Part shown: in pieces, positions 30,463-41,240 of the stretch
Layout of the letters: every line of letters starts with the position of its first letter
Position numbering within the stretch: the first letter of the stretch is position 1
Source of the DNA: Sacculina carcini
Taxonomy: Eukaryota; Arthropoda; Thecostraca; Sacculinidae
Direction of reading: 5' to 3'
Assembly: GCA_916048095.2 (NCBI GenBank)
Contig: OU696572.1
Location: 4,239,362 to 4,303,361, forward strand
Length of the DNA stretch: 64,000 nucleotides
The notes under the pieces: model-generated
Told to the model about the DNA's origin: nothing
The model's input: only the letters and a program-made list of their open reading frames with translations
Databases searched by the model: none
Made by a program: the position numbers and the translations under genes

Positions 30463-33400
30463 GAACCTGTCGACCCCCGATAATTCCAGGTTGTTGATAA
30501 AGGTGTGGTGTGATGATGTGAAACGACCTATGTCCGTTCTCGTCGACACTGGCAGTACGAACTCCATTGTCATGACGAAATCAATGTTACGTATGGTACC
30601 AGAGCAAAAATGTGCATTGAACCTGCAGTTGTTGAGTGGTGTAAGCGTTACCGCCAGTAAGAGCTTTATTCTAAAAAATGTTCGATTTTCTTCTGATGGT
30701 TGTGTTAAAATCAAATCGCTGCGCGTTTGGTTGTGCGATTCTAACTATCGTCCACCGTTTGACATTATTTTCGGTATGGATGCAATATTGGCAGCCGGTG
30801 GAATGAATGTTTCGCCAGATGGCAAAGTGTCGTTTGGTGTGTCAAGTACGGGTGCACCGTGGGGATCTTGTCAGCAAAAGATTCCTTCACTTGATGCTGC
30901 AAAGCCTCAAGCTGCTGTGCTGCAGTCGACGCCAAGCCACACAGGGACCTCCACATTGGAGATAGTGGATTGTGATTTCAAGGCATTTTTTGACGGGAGG
31001 AAGTGGATTGTGAACTGGTTCTGGGAGAATGAAGTACCCAATAGAAAAATCAATTGTGCGAACTATGCTATTAAGCCGACAGAAAAAGCTGCTTTTGAAG
31101 CCGAGGTTAATTCGTGGATCGAGGAAGGTGTACTCATTCCCTACGACGAGAAAATGCACGGTGTCATTGGAGCAAAATTGCCCTTGTTTGCAGTCAAACA
31201 GGAGAAGAAGGACAAAATCAGACCCGTGCTGGATTATAGGCGATTGAACTGTTATATTCGGAGTGCTCCTGGTATGGATTCGGCAGTGTGTGATGAAAAG
31301 CTCCGTAAGTGGAGGCGCATGGGCAGTGATGTGTCGATAATCGATTTGAAAAAAGCTTATCTCCAGATACATATGGCAACCGAACTACAAAGATATCAAG
31401 TGGTGGAATTTATGGGGAAGCAGTATACCATGACCAGGCTGGGTTTTGGACTATCAATCGGTCCCAAAGTCATGACGGAAATACTGAAGAAAGTTTTTCT
31501 CAAAGCCGATTTTGACACCAGTGGAGTTGACTTTTATATCGACGATGTGATAGTGGATAAATCTCGTGTGAGACCAGAACAAGTTGTTCAGCATCTGCAA
31601 AAATATGGTTTGATCACAAAAAGTCCTTGCGATCTGAACGGTGCCCGAGTACTCGGACTCAAAGTGGAAACCAAGCCATCTGGAGTACAGTGGCAACGAG
31701 ATGGTGATGTTCCCGTTATGCCAGATGTTTTGACAAAAAGGTCTCTGTTTTCATTGTGCGGCAAGTGGATCGGCCACTTTCCTATAGCCGGTTGGCTTCG
31801 AGTCGTATGTGGACTAATCAAGCGGCGCGCGTCTGAAGGCTTAGAAAACAAGTCGAATGCGCATTGGGATGCAGAAGTAGATGAACATACTGCAGTAATT
31901 ATTCAATCAATTGCTGACGAAGTGAAACATCGAGATCCGGTACGTGGTTTTTGGTGTGTTGAGGATCGCCGACCCAGGATATGGGTCGATGCCAGTAACA
32001 TCGCCACTGGCGTTGTTCTTACAGTGGATGGAAAACCAGTGGAAGATGGTTGCTGGCTGAGGAAGCCGAACGACTCTTCGCATATTAACGTGGCTGAGTT
32101 AGACGCGGCGGTTAAAGGAATAAATTTGTGCTTGAAGTGGGGATTCCGAAAAGCTGAGTTGATAACCGATTCGTCTGTCGTTCATGGTTGGCTGACCAGC
32201 GCGGTTCATAATACACATCGGATTCGAACACACGGCATGTCCGAAATGCTGATCCGCAGACGACTGGATGTAATCCGTGAATTGCTGGCATCGTTTTCAC
32301 TGGAACTGCATGTGAGACAAGTAGACAGCAAAGAAAACATCGCCGACGCCATGACACGTCCACCCCGTTTCCTGCCGTTACTGTCTTCTGGTTCAACAAG
32401 TGGATGTTACGCTCTAACCAGGGATGAGCGCGAGGTCATACAAGGCATCCACGATAGCAGTGGGCACATGGGTGTACAGCGTACAAAGGAACTCGTTTCA
32501 AATGTGCTTCCATCTGTGAGTTCTATTGAGGTGGACGAGGCGATACGTCATTGCGAATCATGTCGTCGGATAGATCCGGTAAATCGCACAAAGAATCATC
32601 ATGGCTCACTCAGTGTTCCCGCCGTATGGAGAAGACTTGCAATAGATATTACGTACTACAACCATGCCACGTACTTGTCCATCATCGACTGCTGTTCTAG
32701 GTTTACTATCTGGAGAAAATTGAGCAATGAAAATGCTGCGTCGGTGGTTGCCGCTCTGGAGAGTGTATTCGTTGATTTTGGTCCACCCTGTAGCGTTTTA
32801 TCCGATAATGCGCCGGTATTTCTCAGTACTGAGTTCTCCAGCCTTCTGCACGAGTGGGAGGTTTATCATGAAAAGTCGTGTGCATATCGTCATCAAGGAA
32901 ATGGCATATGTGAACGTGTACATCGCACTATCAAACGAATGGCGTCCAGAACAGGATGCACAATCGGTAAAGCAGTTTTTTACTACAACGCGACGACAAG
33001 TCAATCTACCAGTGAGACGCCATTTGCAAGTGTTTTCAGAGCCGCACCGCAACTACCGAGAATACGTCGAAGTCGTGTTCTGACATCTACCAAGTTACGT
33101 CAAACTCGGACGAATTCGTGCCGTCGTGATGGAGTTTCATGCATGTACAAACCTGGTGACATGGTATTTCTACGCCCACCGGATGGTCGCTGCACTACAA
33201 AATGGACAGGACCGCATCGAGTGGAAAGTGCGAATAGATGGACAGTAAATATTGGTGATGGTGTCAACAGACATGTGTCGCATGTTCGTCCAGTGGGACG
33301 TTCGTCAGACGCACGCACGGATCAGCCGTCGGACGCGTCGGACGCACGGATCAGCCGCACGATCGTGTCTTCTGTTCCCGTACAACATTCCAATGGATCC

Positions 33401-33538
33401 AGTGCTGACAGCGAAGATACGGCACGGAATGTAGTTTCACTACAGGACTCAAACGTTCGTGATGAAGTCCCTGCTACTGGGCGGTACAATTTTCGTGAGC
33501 GGGCCAACTTGAGGCGACCTGCTCGTTATCGGTCGTAG
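30463..33538 (+). CDS. pol: E4 Pol: protease, RT, RNase H, integrase
   Basis: Pol is in the +1 frame relative to gag, unlike the -1 of E1, E5 and E7. The -1 frame after the heptamer reads GKLARGAGSIFSV, then stops at 30495. A one-base deletion at about 30455-30475 would explain this. In order: protease VLVDTGSTNS; RT IRPVLDYRRLN, IDLKKAYLQI, LTRLGFGLS-like MTRLGFGLSIGP, YIDD at about 31536; RNase H WVDAS, ELDAA, ITDSS, NIADAMTRP; integrase HHCC-like module, AIDITYY, LSDNAPVF and GNGICERVHRT. The rest of the frame is open to TAG at 33536. The exact start is not defined by the sequence. Confidence 0.85.
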
Positions 33539-33662
33539 TGTACGATTATATTCCTGTGTGTATTGTTCATTTGATCATTTGTTCAGTTGATGTTTATGTT
33601 ACAACGTATTTTTGGGATGTTTTCCAAGTTTGAGGTGATATTCCTTTGCTGACTCGGGGGAG

Positions 33663-33918
33663 TGTTAGAGTTGATTAAAGAGTCAGCAAACTACTGTGTA
33701 AAGAGCGCGTGTGCATCGCTGTGCGATACCGCGTTTCAAGTAACGGCGTCCCCATGAGACAACGTTAGGTGCGATGTCCTTGTCAAGGCCAAAGGCGAGC
33801 AGTGTTTGTTCGGTGATCGGCGGTGATCGTGCGTGCGCTGTCTGTGCGTTGTGATTTGTGTGACATAGTCTGTGTGTGTTACTATTTGTGTGTGTTTATA
33901 TATACAGTCTGTCTTACA
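33663..33918 (+). repeat. E4 3' LTR
   Basis: 256 bp, same as the 5' copy. Confidence 0.92.
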
Positions 33919-34364
33919 CATTCGCTTTTACCATCATCTTTAAATTCAGATTCTTGCGAATTTGACATATAGTTTTACCAATAGAAAAAGTGAGAATTTT
34001 GAATGAAAACGCGGGTGTATCACTTATCAATATTTTCGTCGAGCTGATTTTGCTCGCTTCGACGAGGCCTGAACACCGTGTGCTGGCGAGCGCACATGGG
34101 CAGACGGAAATGCTCCCTGTTGTGCCAGCACAATGTCTACCGGAGTACGCGGCTCATGGTCTGGTGTAGTGCGACGCACAATCCTTTGATGAGTGGATCG
34201 GCCTTTATCCGCAGCCTGATGTGCGTCAGTTTGAGCAGCGTTCACAGTGCTAGTGTGCAGCTTCTCAACATGACCTGCGCTGCTGGATGTGCCATCTTGA
34301 GATGCCCCCGGAACAAGGCTCACGTCGGCAGTCGCATGCTGAGGATCGCGGATACCTCCCGACG
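33919..34364. repeat. 446-bp LINE1 duplication, right of E4
   Basis: Partner of 29021-29466. It begins at the last base of the E4 3' LTR and runs into intact ORF1 sequence on its right. Confidence 0.9.
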
Positions 34365-35124
34365 CGCGCACCCCCGTTACGGCAGAGGAGACCCCAACTC
34401 CAGCCGCTGCGCTGTCTTTCCGACCGGATCCGATGGTCGGGGCAGTCACATGATCACCTGTTTGGCGGTCACGAATAACCAGCCTCGTGTGCCTGAAGTA
34501 GGCAATCTTTCCTTCTGCACGCGCCTCATGTAGGAGCGTCATCTTTTCTCTCCTAGCCTCTCTAGACGCGGCGCACAAATCTTCGTTTATGAATACACCA
34601 GTACCCTTAAGTTTTTTGGCGTTTCTCAGCGCGGCTTCGCGGTCACAGAACTTGTCGAAGCAGACAAGAATACTCCGCGGCTTGCCCGTCGATTTGGCTC
34701 CAACCCGATGGGCGTGCTCGATCGAGGGCGAGGGCAGCTGCATTTTGTCAGCAATTATATCCTTGACAATCGATGTTGTCTGCTCCCATGTTTCATTTCC
34801 CCTCTCTTGAATGCCATTTACTCTCAGATTTTTACGTCTACTGTGATCTTCTGCGCTGTTCGCTCTCACTTCCATCTGAGCAATCTTGCTTTTTTGTTCT
34901 TCTATTATTTTTTTGTCATCCTTCATTTGTTGTTTGGCCTTTCTGCCTTCATTCTGTAGCTCACGGATTTCATCTTGAGAGAATTCCAGGCTTCTACGCA
35001 AATCAGATACCGTTTCTTCCAGCGACGTGATACGTGCGTTGATCTCGGTTCTGATGCAGTCCATAGCTTCTCTATAAGCAGCTTGCTGGGAGTCCAGAAG
35101 CACCTTCATAGTCTCCGGATCCAT
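34027..35124 (-). CDS. LINE1 ORF1 protein (coiled coil, L1-like RNA-binding)
   Basis: ORF1 proteins coat LINE RNA and act as nucleic-acid chaperones. ATG at 35124 (MDPETMKVLLDSQQ) begins 365 residues. Residues about 15-100 are heptad-like and highly charged (SLEETVSDLRRSLEFSQDEI ... KIAQMEVRANSAEDHSRR), fitting a coiled coil. Residues about 105-215 carry RRKNLRVNGIQE, HRVG, RSILVCFDKFCDREAALRNA and a basic C-terminal part, the RRM/CTD arrangement of L1-type ORF1. The last 130 residues are Ser/Ala/Thr-rich and low complexity. The frame is uninterrupted, unlike ORF2. The frame extends upstream to 35253, but MDPE is the natural start after the flanking 5' UTR. Confidence 0.75.
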   Translation of the reverse strand: MDPETMKVLLDSQQAAYREAMDCIRTEINARITSLEETVSDLRRSLEFSQDEIRELQNEGRKAKQQMKDDKKIIEEQKSKIAQMEVRANSAEDHSRRKNLRVNGIQERGNETWEQTTSIVKDIIADKMQLPSPSIEHAHRVGAKSTGKPRSILVCFDKFCDREAALRNAKKLKGTGVFINEDLCAASREARREKMTLLHEARAEGKIAYFRHTRLVIRDRQTGDHVTAPTIGSGRKDSAAAGVGVSSAVTGVRASGGIRDPQHATADVSLVPGASQDGTSSSAGHVEKLHTSTVNAAQTDAHQAADKGRSTHQRIVRRTTPDHEPRTPVDIVLAQQGAFPSAHVRSPAHGVQASSKRAKSARRKY

Positions 35125-35457
35125 ATTTGATGATTGGTTAACAGAATCCGGTGTCCAAACAAGACCACACACTTCAATCACAAGCTCACTTATACTATCA
35201 AACTCAAGGTCACTGCTCACTTGACACAACCTCACACGACCACAACACAACAAAGAATCGTGTATGTCTGTGTGTAATGTGTATGTCTGTGTGTCGTGTT
35301 TTTGCGTGTTTGATCATGTGTGTATGTTTGTCTGTATTTGTCTTGTTCGTCCCTTGTTGTATGCACAAACACAGTCGGTCCAAAGAACTCACATTGTGAG
35401 GTTGTGTCGTTCCGTGACTACCTAAAAGACTGTAGGAACCTTGCAAAACAGGGACAA
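35125..35457. other. LINE1 5' UTR and unassigned DNA up to the hAT element
   Basis: TG-rich sequence upstream of ORF1, probably LINE1 5' UTR. The exact 5' end and a LINE1 target duplication could not be placed. No gene is seen. Confidence 0.4.
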
Positions 35458-36907
35458 GTAATAACTAGGGCTGTCAAAAGTTAATAAAGTTACTTTTTCA
35501 CCTAAAGGTCACTTTTTCATAAGCTACCTATAACTTCATGAAAAAGTGGTGTACGATAATTATTAAAAAAGTTATTAGGTTACCAAAAGTTACTTTTTCA
35601 TCGTTAGGTTACTTTTTTTGCTTTTAGGTTACTTTCTTAGCGTCAGGTTACCTTTTGTTATTTGTCTTGTTATTAGGTAAGTTTACCACGAAGATTGGTG
35701 ACATTTTGCAGATTTGAGGCACAACAACGGTATATATGAGGATATAATAGGAAAATAGATGGAATATTAGGTCTCAAGATCATACAATTTCAAAATTTCT
35801 ACTGTTAGGATTTAGCAATAGATATTCAACTTCATATCTGTGCTACTCAATATTTATACGTTTTTGGGTACGCAGGATAGCGTCATTCTGTTTTAGGAAA
35901 TGCCCACGAACCGGAGGGTGTCGTGAGATGTTTGGAGCGTGGTATAGTACGATGTGTGAGCTCTCTATACCGAATACTGCACTGTAACACTTGACAGTAC
36001 GCATTTACTTGAACAGGAATTAGCACTTGATTTTCAGGGCGTGATATAGCGCCATTTTCCCACGCTTTACTTTGATAAGACTGTGAGCACAGGGTGCTAC
36101 ATATGGGAGGACGGGGGCATTCATACATGCAGTGTTTACGGCAACACTAATATACAAGCTGTAGTACGTGCTATTTGGTAAAAAGGTCCATTGAAACAAT
36201 ATAAAGAACATTATTGCGACCATTACTGAAATATTTACATTTGCAATTAGTGTATTTCACCTTTGTATTAGCTTTCCAATTTTAAATATCATTTTGATGG
36301 TTATGCTCCTTTTTGCGATGTTAGCCAAACAATATTAAGTCACTTTTGGTGGTTTGTTGTAAAAATGGTACCAGATCGGAGAGAGGGTGGAAAAATAGTA
36401 CCAACTCGGAAAGAGGATAGAAAAGAAGGACTGGTGTATTTTCTTCCTTCAGAACTGCAAACGGAAATTGACCTTTTTGAAGGTTATTTTTGCGAAAATT
36501 AGGTTATTTTTAGGTTAACTTTTAATAGGTCATTAGGTTACTTTTTATGTTCACAAACAAACAAACCGTGTATTTCATATAGCGCACTAATCAGCAAAGG
36601 CGTGATACACATGTGATATTGTAGGCGCTGCACGTTTGCATATTTTACTTATTTGTTCACGTGTCATGGTAATTAATGTATTGTGTTGTTTTAAAGGTGC
36701 ACTTTTTGTTTATGTTTATATGTGTGTTAGGATGTTTCAATGTTATATTTATTATCGCTGTATAAACGCAAAAACATGCATGTCTATATTTGCGGCACGT
36801 GTGTTATTGTATGTCTATGTAATTGAGTGTGTTGTGCATTGCTTTATGTGTGCAATTGTTGTCTCGCGTCGCGTGCCCTGTAAAACATCATTCTTCGCAT
36901 TTTTTTT

Positions 36908-37810
36908 ATTTCCGAACGAACCAAAACAGGATGTACAAAACCGGGAGAGGCGCCAACCCTGTTGGATTATCGCACCTCCACCGGTATCCTGCATAACAAC
37001 GAGTACACGAGTATATATATATGGCTAACGAAAATGAAATCTATGCTACAAAGAACACACAAATTACATATATAACATTTCAATTATATAACAGTCATAC
37101 ATATCCCAAAAAACACATCAAGACATACATACCCACTTATAGATACACATACACACTCAATCATACATACACATTCAATAACGCTCATAGGTTCGATGAA
37201 CTAGGCATACGGTGATGTCGTTCATGCAAGTACATCAAGACGGTGTGGTACTGTCGGATAGATACAGACATTGTTTGGACCAGCGTTACAATCATGCGGT
37301 TGACATTCATTCAATTATCCATACATTCCTTGAATCAAATACGCGCTTTGATAAAGGTTTCGAAATTTATACAGTAAAACGAAAGTGTTCACATAAAAAC
37401 CACTCGCGCTTAATGTGTAACTTACAAAACTTTCACTTCTCGCACACGCACGCGCTCACACATTCCGCATGTTCAGCCATTCATGCACTCTTTCAAACGC
37501 CCTCGCAAAAAGATAATTCAAACATAGTATTCACATTAACAATTTTCATCGATCACGCGCTCTCACTCACACATACACTCTCATACACACTCTCACTCGC
37601 TTTCACACATACACTCTCACTCGCTTTCACACATACACTCTCACTCGCTTTCACACATACACTCTCACTCGCTTTCACACATACACTCTCACACATTCAT
37701 GCAAATTTGACAAATTGTTTATTGCGCAATGTGTGAACAGATCATTTGTAGATTGTGTGCACGTTGTAGCCTGGCTTTCATCAGTCAGGAATATCCAGAG
37801 AACTTGCGCA
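36908..37810 (-). other. Probable LINE2 3' UTR with minisatellite
   Basis: Lies between the ORF2 stop and the poly(T) border. It includes a 24-bp tandem repeat (ACTCTCACTCGCTTTCACACATAC, four or more copies) at about 37585-37695. Open frames here come from the repeat. Assignment to the LINE2 3' UTR is by position only. Confidence 0.5.
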
Positions 37811-40318
37811 TCATATTTCGAGATTACATTTTTCAATATAACTCATTACTGCATCAATATTATCGCTGTTGTTGTCAATTACATTGACTAGAGTTAGCGG
37901 CATTTTTCTATTCTTGCAGTGTTCATATAAAAGTTTGCGCTGATTTGCAAACTTTTTGCACGTTACTAATATGTGCTCTACTGTGTTAAGAGTGTTACAC
38001 ACTGAGCAGGTTGGTTTGTGACCAGTGCGGACCAGACTAACATAGACCATGTATGTGTGTCCAGTTCTGAGACGAGCTAATGTGACTCTTTTTTTCTACT
38101 CCTTATGTGATTTGTGGGCCATGCTCTGAAACAACGTTTGATTGTTTTCAAATGATTATTTTCAACTGCATTCCATTTGTTTTCAAGGTATTCGTTAAAT
38201 CTTAAATTGATTAGGTTACCAATGTCAAATACTGTTAGACCTGTTTGCAGAGGCGGCTCGGTCAGGGCGGACTTTGCTAGAGCATCAGCGATTTCGTTGC
38301 CCACAATCCCCATATGTCCTGGAATCCAAACAATTTGTATATGTGTATGGTGTGAGATGCTGTCTGCAAGTCTGTTTATGGCGGAAACGAATATATTGTG
38401 GTTTTGTTGGGTATTGTTAATTGAATGTGTTGCACATTGTGAATCTGTGAATATAATAGCTTGTGATATTCTCATAGATTTTATATAGTGTATAGCATAT
38501 AAAATGGCCAGAAGTTCTTCTGTATATATACTTGTGTGATCCGCCAGTCTGATTTTATCGAAATGAGCCCCAATATGTATGGACGCCGCACTGCTTTTGT
38601 GACCAATTTTAGATCCATCTGTATATATAATGTCCTTCCCCTGGTGTAAATCCATGAATTCTCGAAATGTAGCCTGAACTTCAGCGTTAGTGATGATATT
38701 CTTTTGTGTGTGTGAAAAGATATTTTCTTTCAATTTTGTTCATATTCCAAAAATACAAGTGTCTTGGTCTTAGTTCAATTTCGAGATTTTCCAGTTTAAT
38801 TTCGCCGCTGATTATGTTGCAGGTTTGGGAGAAATTGAGGGGAAGCCGGTTTGGACTTGTGTTATTGTTCAGTATAGCCTTGATTTTAGTATTATCTGAA
38901 CTTTTCATTCTTAGCATGTACCGAAGTGTTATCAATTTTATCCTGTCTTGTATTGGGGGTATGCCAGTATCTGATTGTAGGCTAATGATGGGAGTGCTCT
39001 TACATGCCCCGGTGATAATTTGTAAGCATTTGTTTTGCATTTTTTCAAGTTTTTGTAAATTTGAATGAGTGTTATGTCCTATAAATTGAGTTTGGTATTC
39101 CAAAACCGATCTGATTGTTGATTTGTATAACATAGTGAGAATTTTCCTGTTTGCACCCCAGTCTTTACCCGATATATGCCGTAGGAAATTTATTCTTTTC
39201 GCACACTTGTTAATGGTGTAATTTATATGTTGGTTATAATTTAAACGTGTATCAATGATTACACCCAAATACTTATGTGATTTAACTTGTTCTATAACAA
39301 CGTTATCGATTTTAATAGATCTTGGCAATGACTATGTGCTTGAATTTTCAATAAATAACGATTTGGTTTTTTTCAGCTGAAATTTTGAGACCTTTTGAAT
39401 TTAGAAATATTTTCAGATTGCGTATGCCCCGCTCTAAGGTTTTTAAAATTGGACTCCTCTGCCTCCCGGTGCACCAAATAGCTATATCATCTGCATATAA
39501 TGCATAATTTATACTCGAATTTTTAAAAACCTGATCAATGTCATTTAACGCTAAATTGAATAATAATGGTGATAAAACCGACCCTTGAGGAACACCATGG
39601 TTTGTTTGGTGAATGTCCGAAAGTATATTACCACATCTGATTTGAATTTGCCTACTTTCTAAAAAATTATATATATATTTCTGCATATTACTCTGTATAT
39701 TTAGTTTTGTGAGTTTTTTTTAATTGCATTGTGATGCACATTATTAAACGCGTTACTTAAATCAAGAAAAACTACCAAAAGTCTTTTGCCTATCTTTAAA
39801 GCTTCTTTTGCAGCGTCTGTTATCAGTAATATAGGTTCTGAAACGGATCTATTTTGTCTAAAGCCAAATTGATATGGGTCTAACATGTTGTTGTTTTCTA
39901 AAAATGTTGTTAGTCTGAGTTTAATAATTCTTTCTAATAACTTACTTGTGCAACTATTCGCAATGCTGTGGATTTTTCCCTGGTTTCAAAATGGGGATCA
40001 CTAATGAAGTATTCCAAATTTGGGGATAATTTTGTTGAAGAAAAATATCGTTAAAATACCGTGAAATTATGGTTTTACTGGAGGTGAACATGTGCTTGAA
40101 AAATTCATAAGAAATCTGATCCTGACCTATAGATGTTTTTCCGGAAGTAGAAATAGCAATTTCTAATTCATCAAATGTAATAGGCACGTTGTAAATTTCT
40201 TTATTTGTTGTTAATGTATTGTTGTGTGTGAGAGGAGTGATGCTTAGAGTCGAATATTGTGTGTTTGATGATAATGAACTGTAATATTGACCTAGTGCAT
40301 TTCCTACTTCTTTTGGTT
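37811..40318 (-). pseudogene. LINE2 ORF2: reverse transcriptase, RNase H and C-terminus
   Basis: RT blocks appear in order in changing frames: TSIGQDQISYEFFKHM and LVIPILKPGKNPQH (40187-39954), YQFGFRQNRS and VVFLDLSNAFNNV (39886-39701), GVPQGSVLSPLLFNLALND and YALYADDIAIW (39600-39470), and HKYLGVIIDTRLNY (39280-39230). RNase H follows: IIYTDGSKIGHKSSA, TEELLAILYAI, IFTDSQCATHS and WIPGHMGIVGNEIADALAK (38640-38260), keeping D-E-D-H-D. A CSVCNTLNTVEHILVTC zinc-like tail ends at about 37814. There are several frameshifts. Confidence 0.78.
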
Positions 40319-40323
40319 CACTT

Positions 40324-40451
40324 TGTGGTTAGTGCGTGTATTAATTGTTGTATATTTGTATATGTGTGTAAGAGTTTGTAAGCGTGCGCGGCTTTATTTC
40401 CAGTTTCATATCATCGATATAATTCGCATTAAATACATCGTTCACATTACA
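40324..40451 (+). repeat. E5 5' LTR, internally deleted
   Basis: Equals the first 83 and last 45 or so bases of the 3' LTR. The junction falls at a shared GTGCG. Confidence 0.88.
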
Positions 40452-40463
40452 AGCTATTTCGGC
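40452..40463 (+). promoter_or_regulatory. E5 putative primer site, complementary to tRNA-Phe 5' end
   Basis: AGCTATTTCGGC directly after the LTR, as in E4 and E7. Confidence 0.65.
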
Positions 40464-40471
40464 ACTTAGAT

Positions 40472-41240
40472 ATGGCGAATCTGAAGCTGCATGACATTGT
40501 ACGGCCGTTTGATGGGAGCCAGGATGTCGTACAATGGATCGACAAGTTTGATAGAGTGGCAGAACTACGGAAGATCGACGCCCTCGAGACCTCTGTCCCT
40601 CGATGGCCCGGCGTACGCAGTGTTCTGTGAAATGGATGAGGTCAAAAAGTGTGTGTATTCGGAGATCAAAAGATCACTGCTGGACGCTTTCGCTACAGAC
40701 AGGTTCTCGGCATACGAAATGTTCACCGCGTGCAAATGGAAGGGAGAGCCAGCCGATGTTTACATGGCGAGCCTGAGGCGACTTGCTAAGCTTGCTAATA
40801 TTGAGTGTGACAATGTTCTCAAGAACGCTTTTGTGGTGGGATTGCCGCGTGAGGTCTCACGAGGATTGAGAACCATGCCGAATTTGACAACAATTGCTTT
40901 GGCGTCGGTCGTCGAGCGTGCACGCATCCTTTTGTCAGAGATCGGCGAGGGTAGTACTGCAATGGTGGCACGAAACAGGCAACACTCTCGCAATGAGAAA
41001 ATACAATATTCGACGCAGAGAAGGTGTTTCAATTGTGGTGGCCCTCATCTCGCAAGGTACTGCAATGCGCGGAGCAGCGGTGGTTCATTGCAAAATGTGC
41101 GTCGCCAATTTGAATGTTTCGGATGCGGGGGACCGCATCTAAGGCGAAACTGTCCTCGCGAACAAGAAAGAAGACAACAGACGGGAAACGACGAGGGGAG
41201 ATCTGGTGCGCCAGCAGCTCTCCCACTGACCAGTCAGTAA
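40472..41240 (+). pseudogene. gag: E5 Gag, zinc knuckles, one frameshift
   Basis: ATG 40472 (MANLKLHDIVRPFDGSQDVV) gives the lineage N-terminus. Around 40598-40604 the frame shifts, and the homologous sequence continues as LDGPAYAVFCEMDEV in the frame running to TAA 41238. Two short knuckles, CFNCGGPHLARYC and CFGCGGPHLRRNC, have CX2CX3HX4C spacing, one residue shorter than usual. The C-terminal part overlaps pol through the slippery site at 41183-41189. Confidence 0.82.
41183..41189 (+). promoter_or_regulatory. E5 -1 slippery site GGGAAAC
   Basis: Gag codons ACG GGA AAC place G GGA AAC in register. It is at the same position and sequence as E1. Confidence 0.85.

Larger units (their letters stand above)
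29470..33918 (+). mobile_element. E4: Gypsy-like LTR retrotransposon
   Basis: 256-bp LTRs identical by eye (29470-29725, 33663-33918) bound gag and pol. It belongs to the lineage of E1, E5 and E7. The 5-bp flanks CGACG and CATTC do not match; instead 446 bp of LINE1 sequence is duplicated on both sides. The primer site starts directly after the LTR, and the purine tract CTCGGGGGAG precedes the 3' LTR. Confidence 0.9.
10716..35250 (-). mobile_element. LINE1: non-LTR retrotransposon split by three LTR elements
   Basis: Pieces of one minus-strand LINE lie at 33919-about 35250 (ORF1, ORF2 start), 28796-29469 (ORF2 start and ORF1 end again), 15936-18389 (endonuclease and RT) and 10716-11562 (RT C-terminus, 3' end). 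The 3' terminus is a (GTTCA)n tail at 10716-10735, read as TGAAC on the element strand. Removing E2 with one AGGT copy joins codons for LLNFM at 28796+ to PDVIGLRETRLD at 18389 in one frame, which shows the pieces were continuous. ORF1 is L1-like (coiled coil plus RNA-binding domain); ORF2 has an APE endonuclease and an RT with FADD, and no RNase H is seen. Several stops and frameshifts make ORF2 non-functional. Confidence 0.8.

Noticed and set aside
36620..36901. A second complete E2-type element starting here
   Set aside because: No gag-pol follows. The LTR resumes at 51824 and ends at 53226 with a matching ATAT duplication, so it is a solo LTR.
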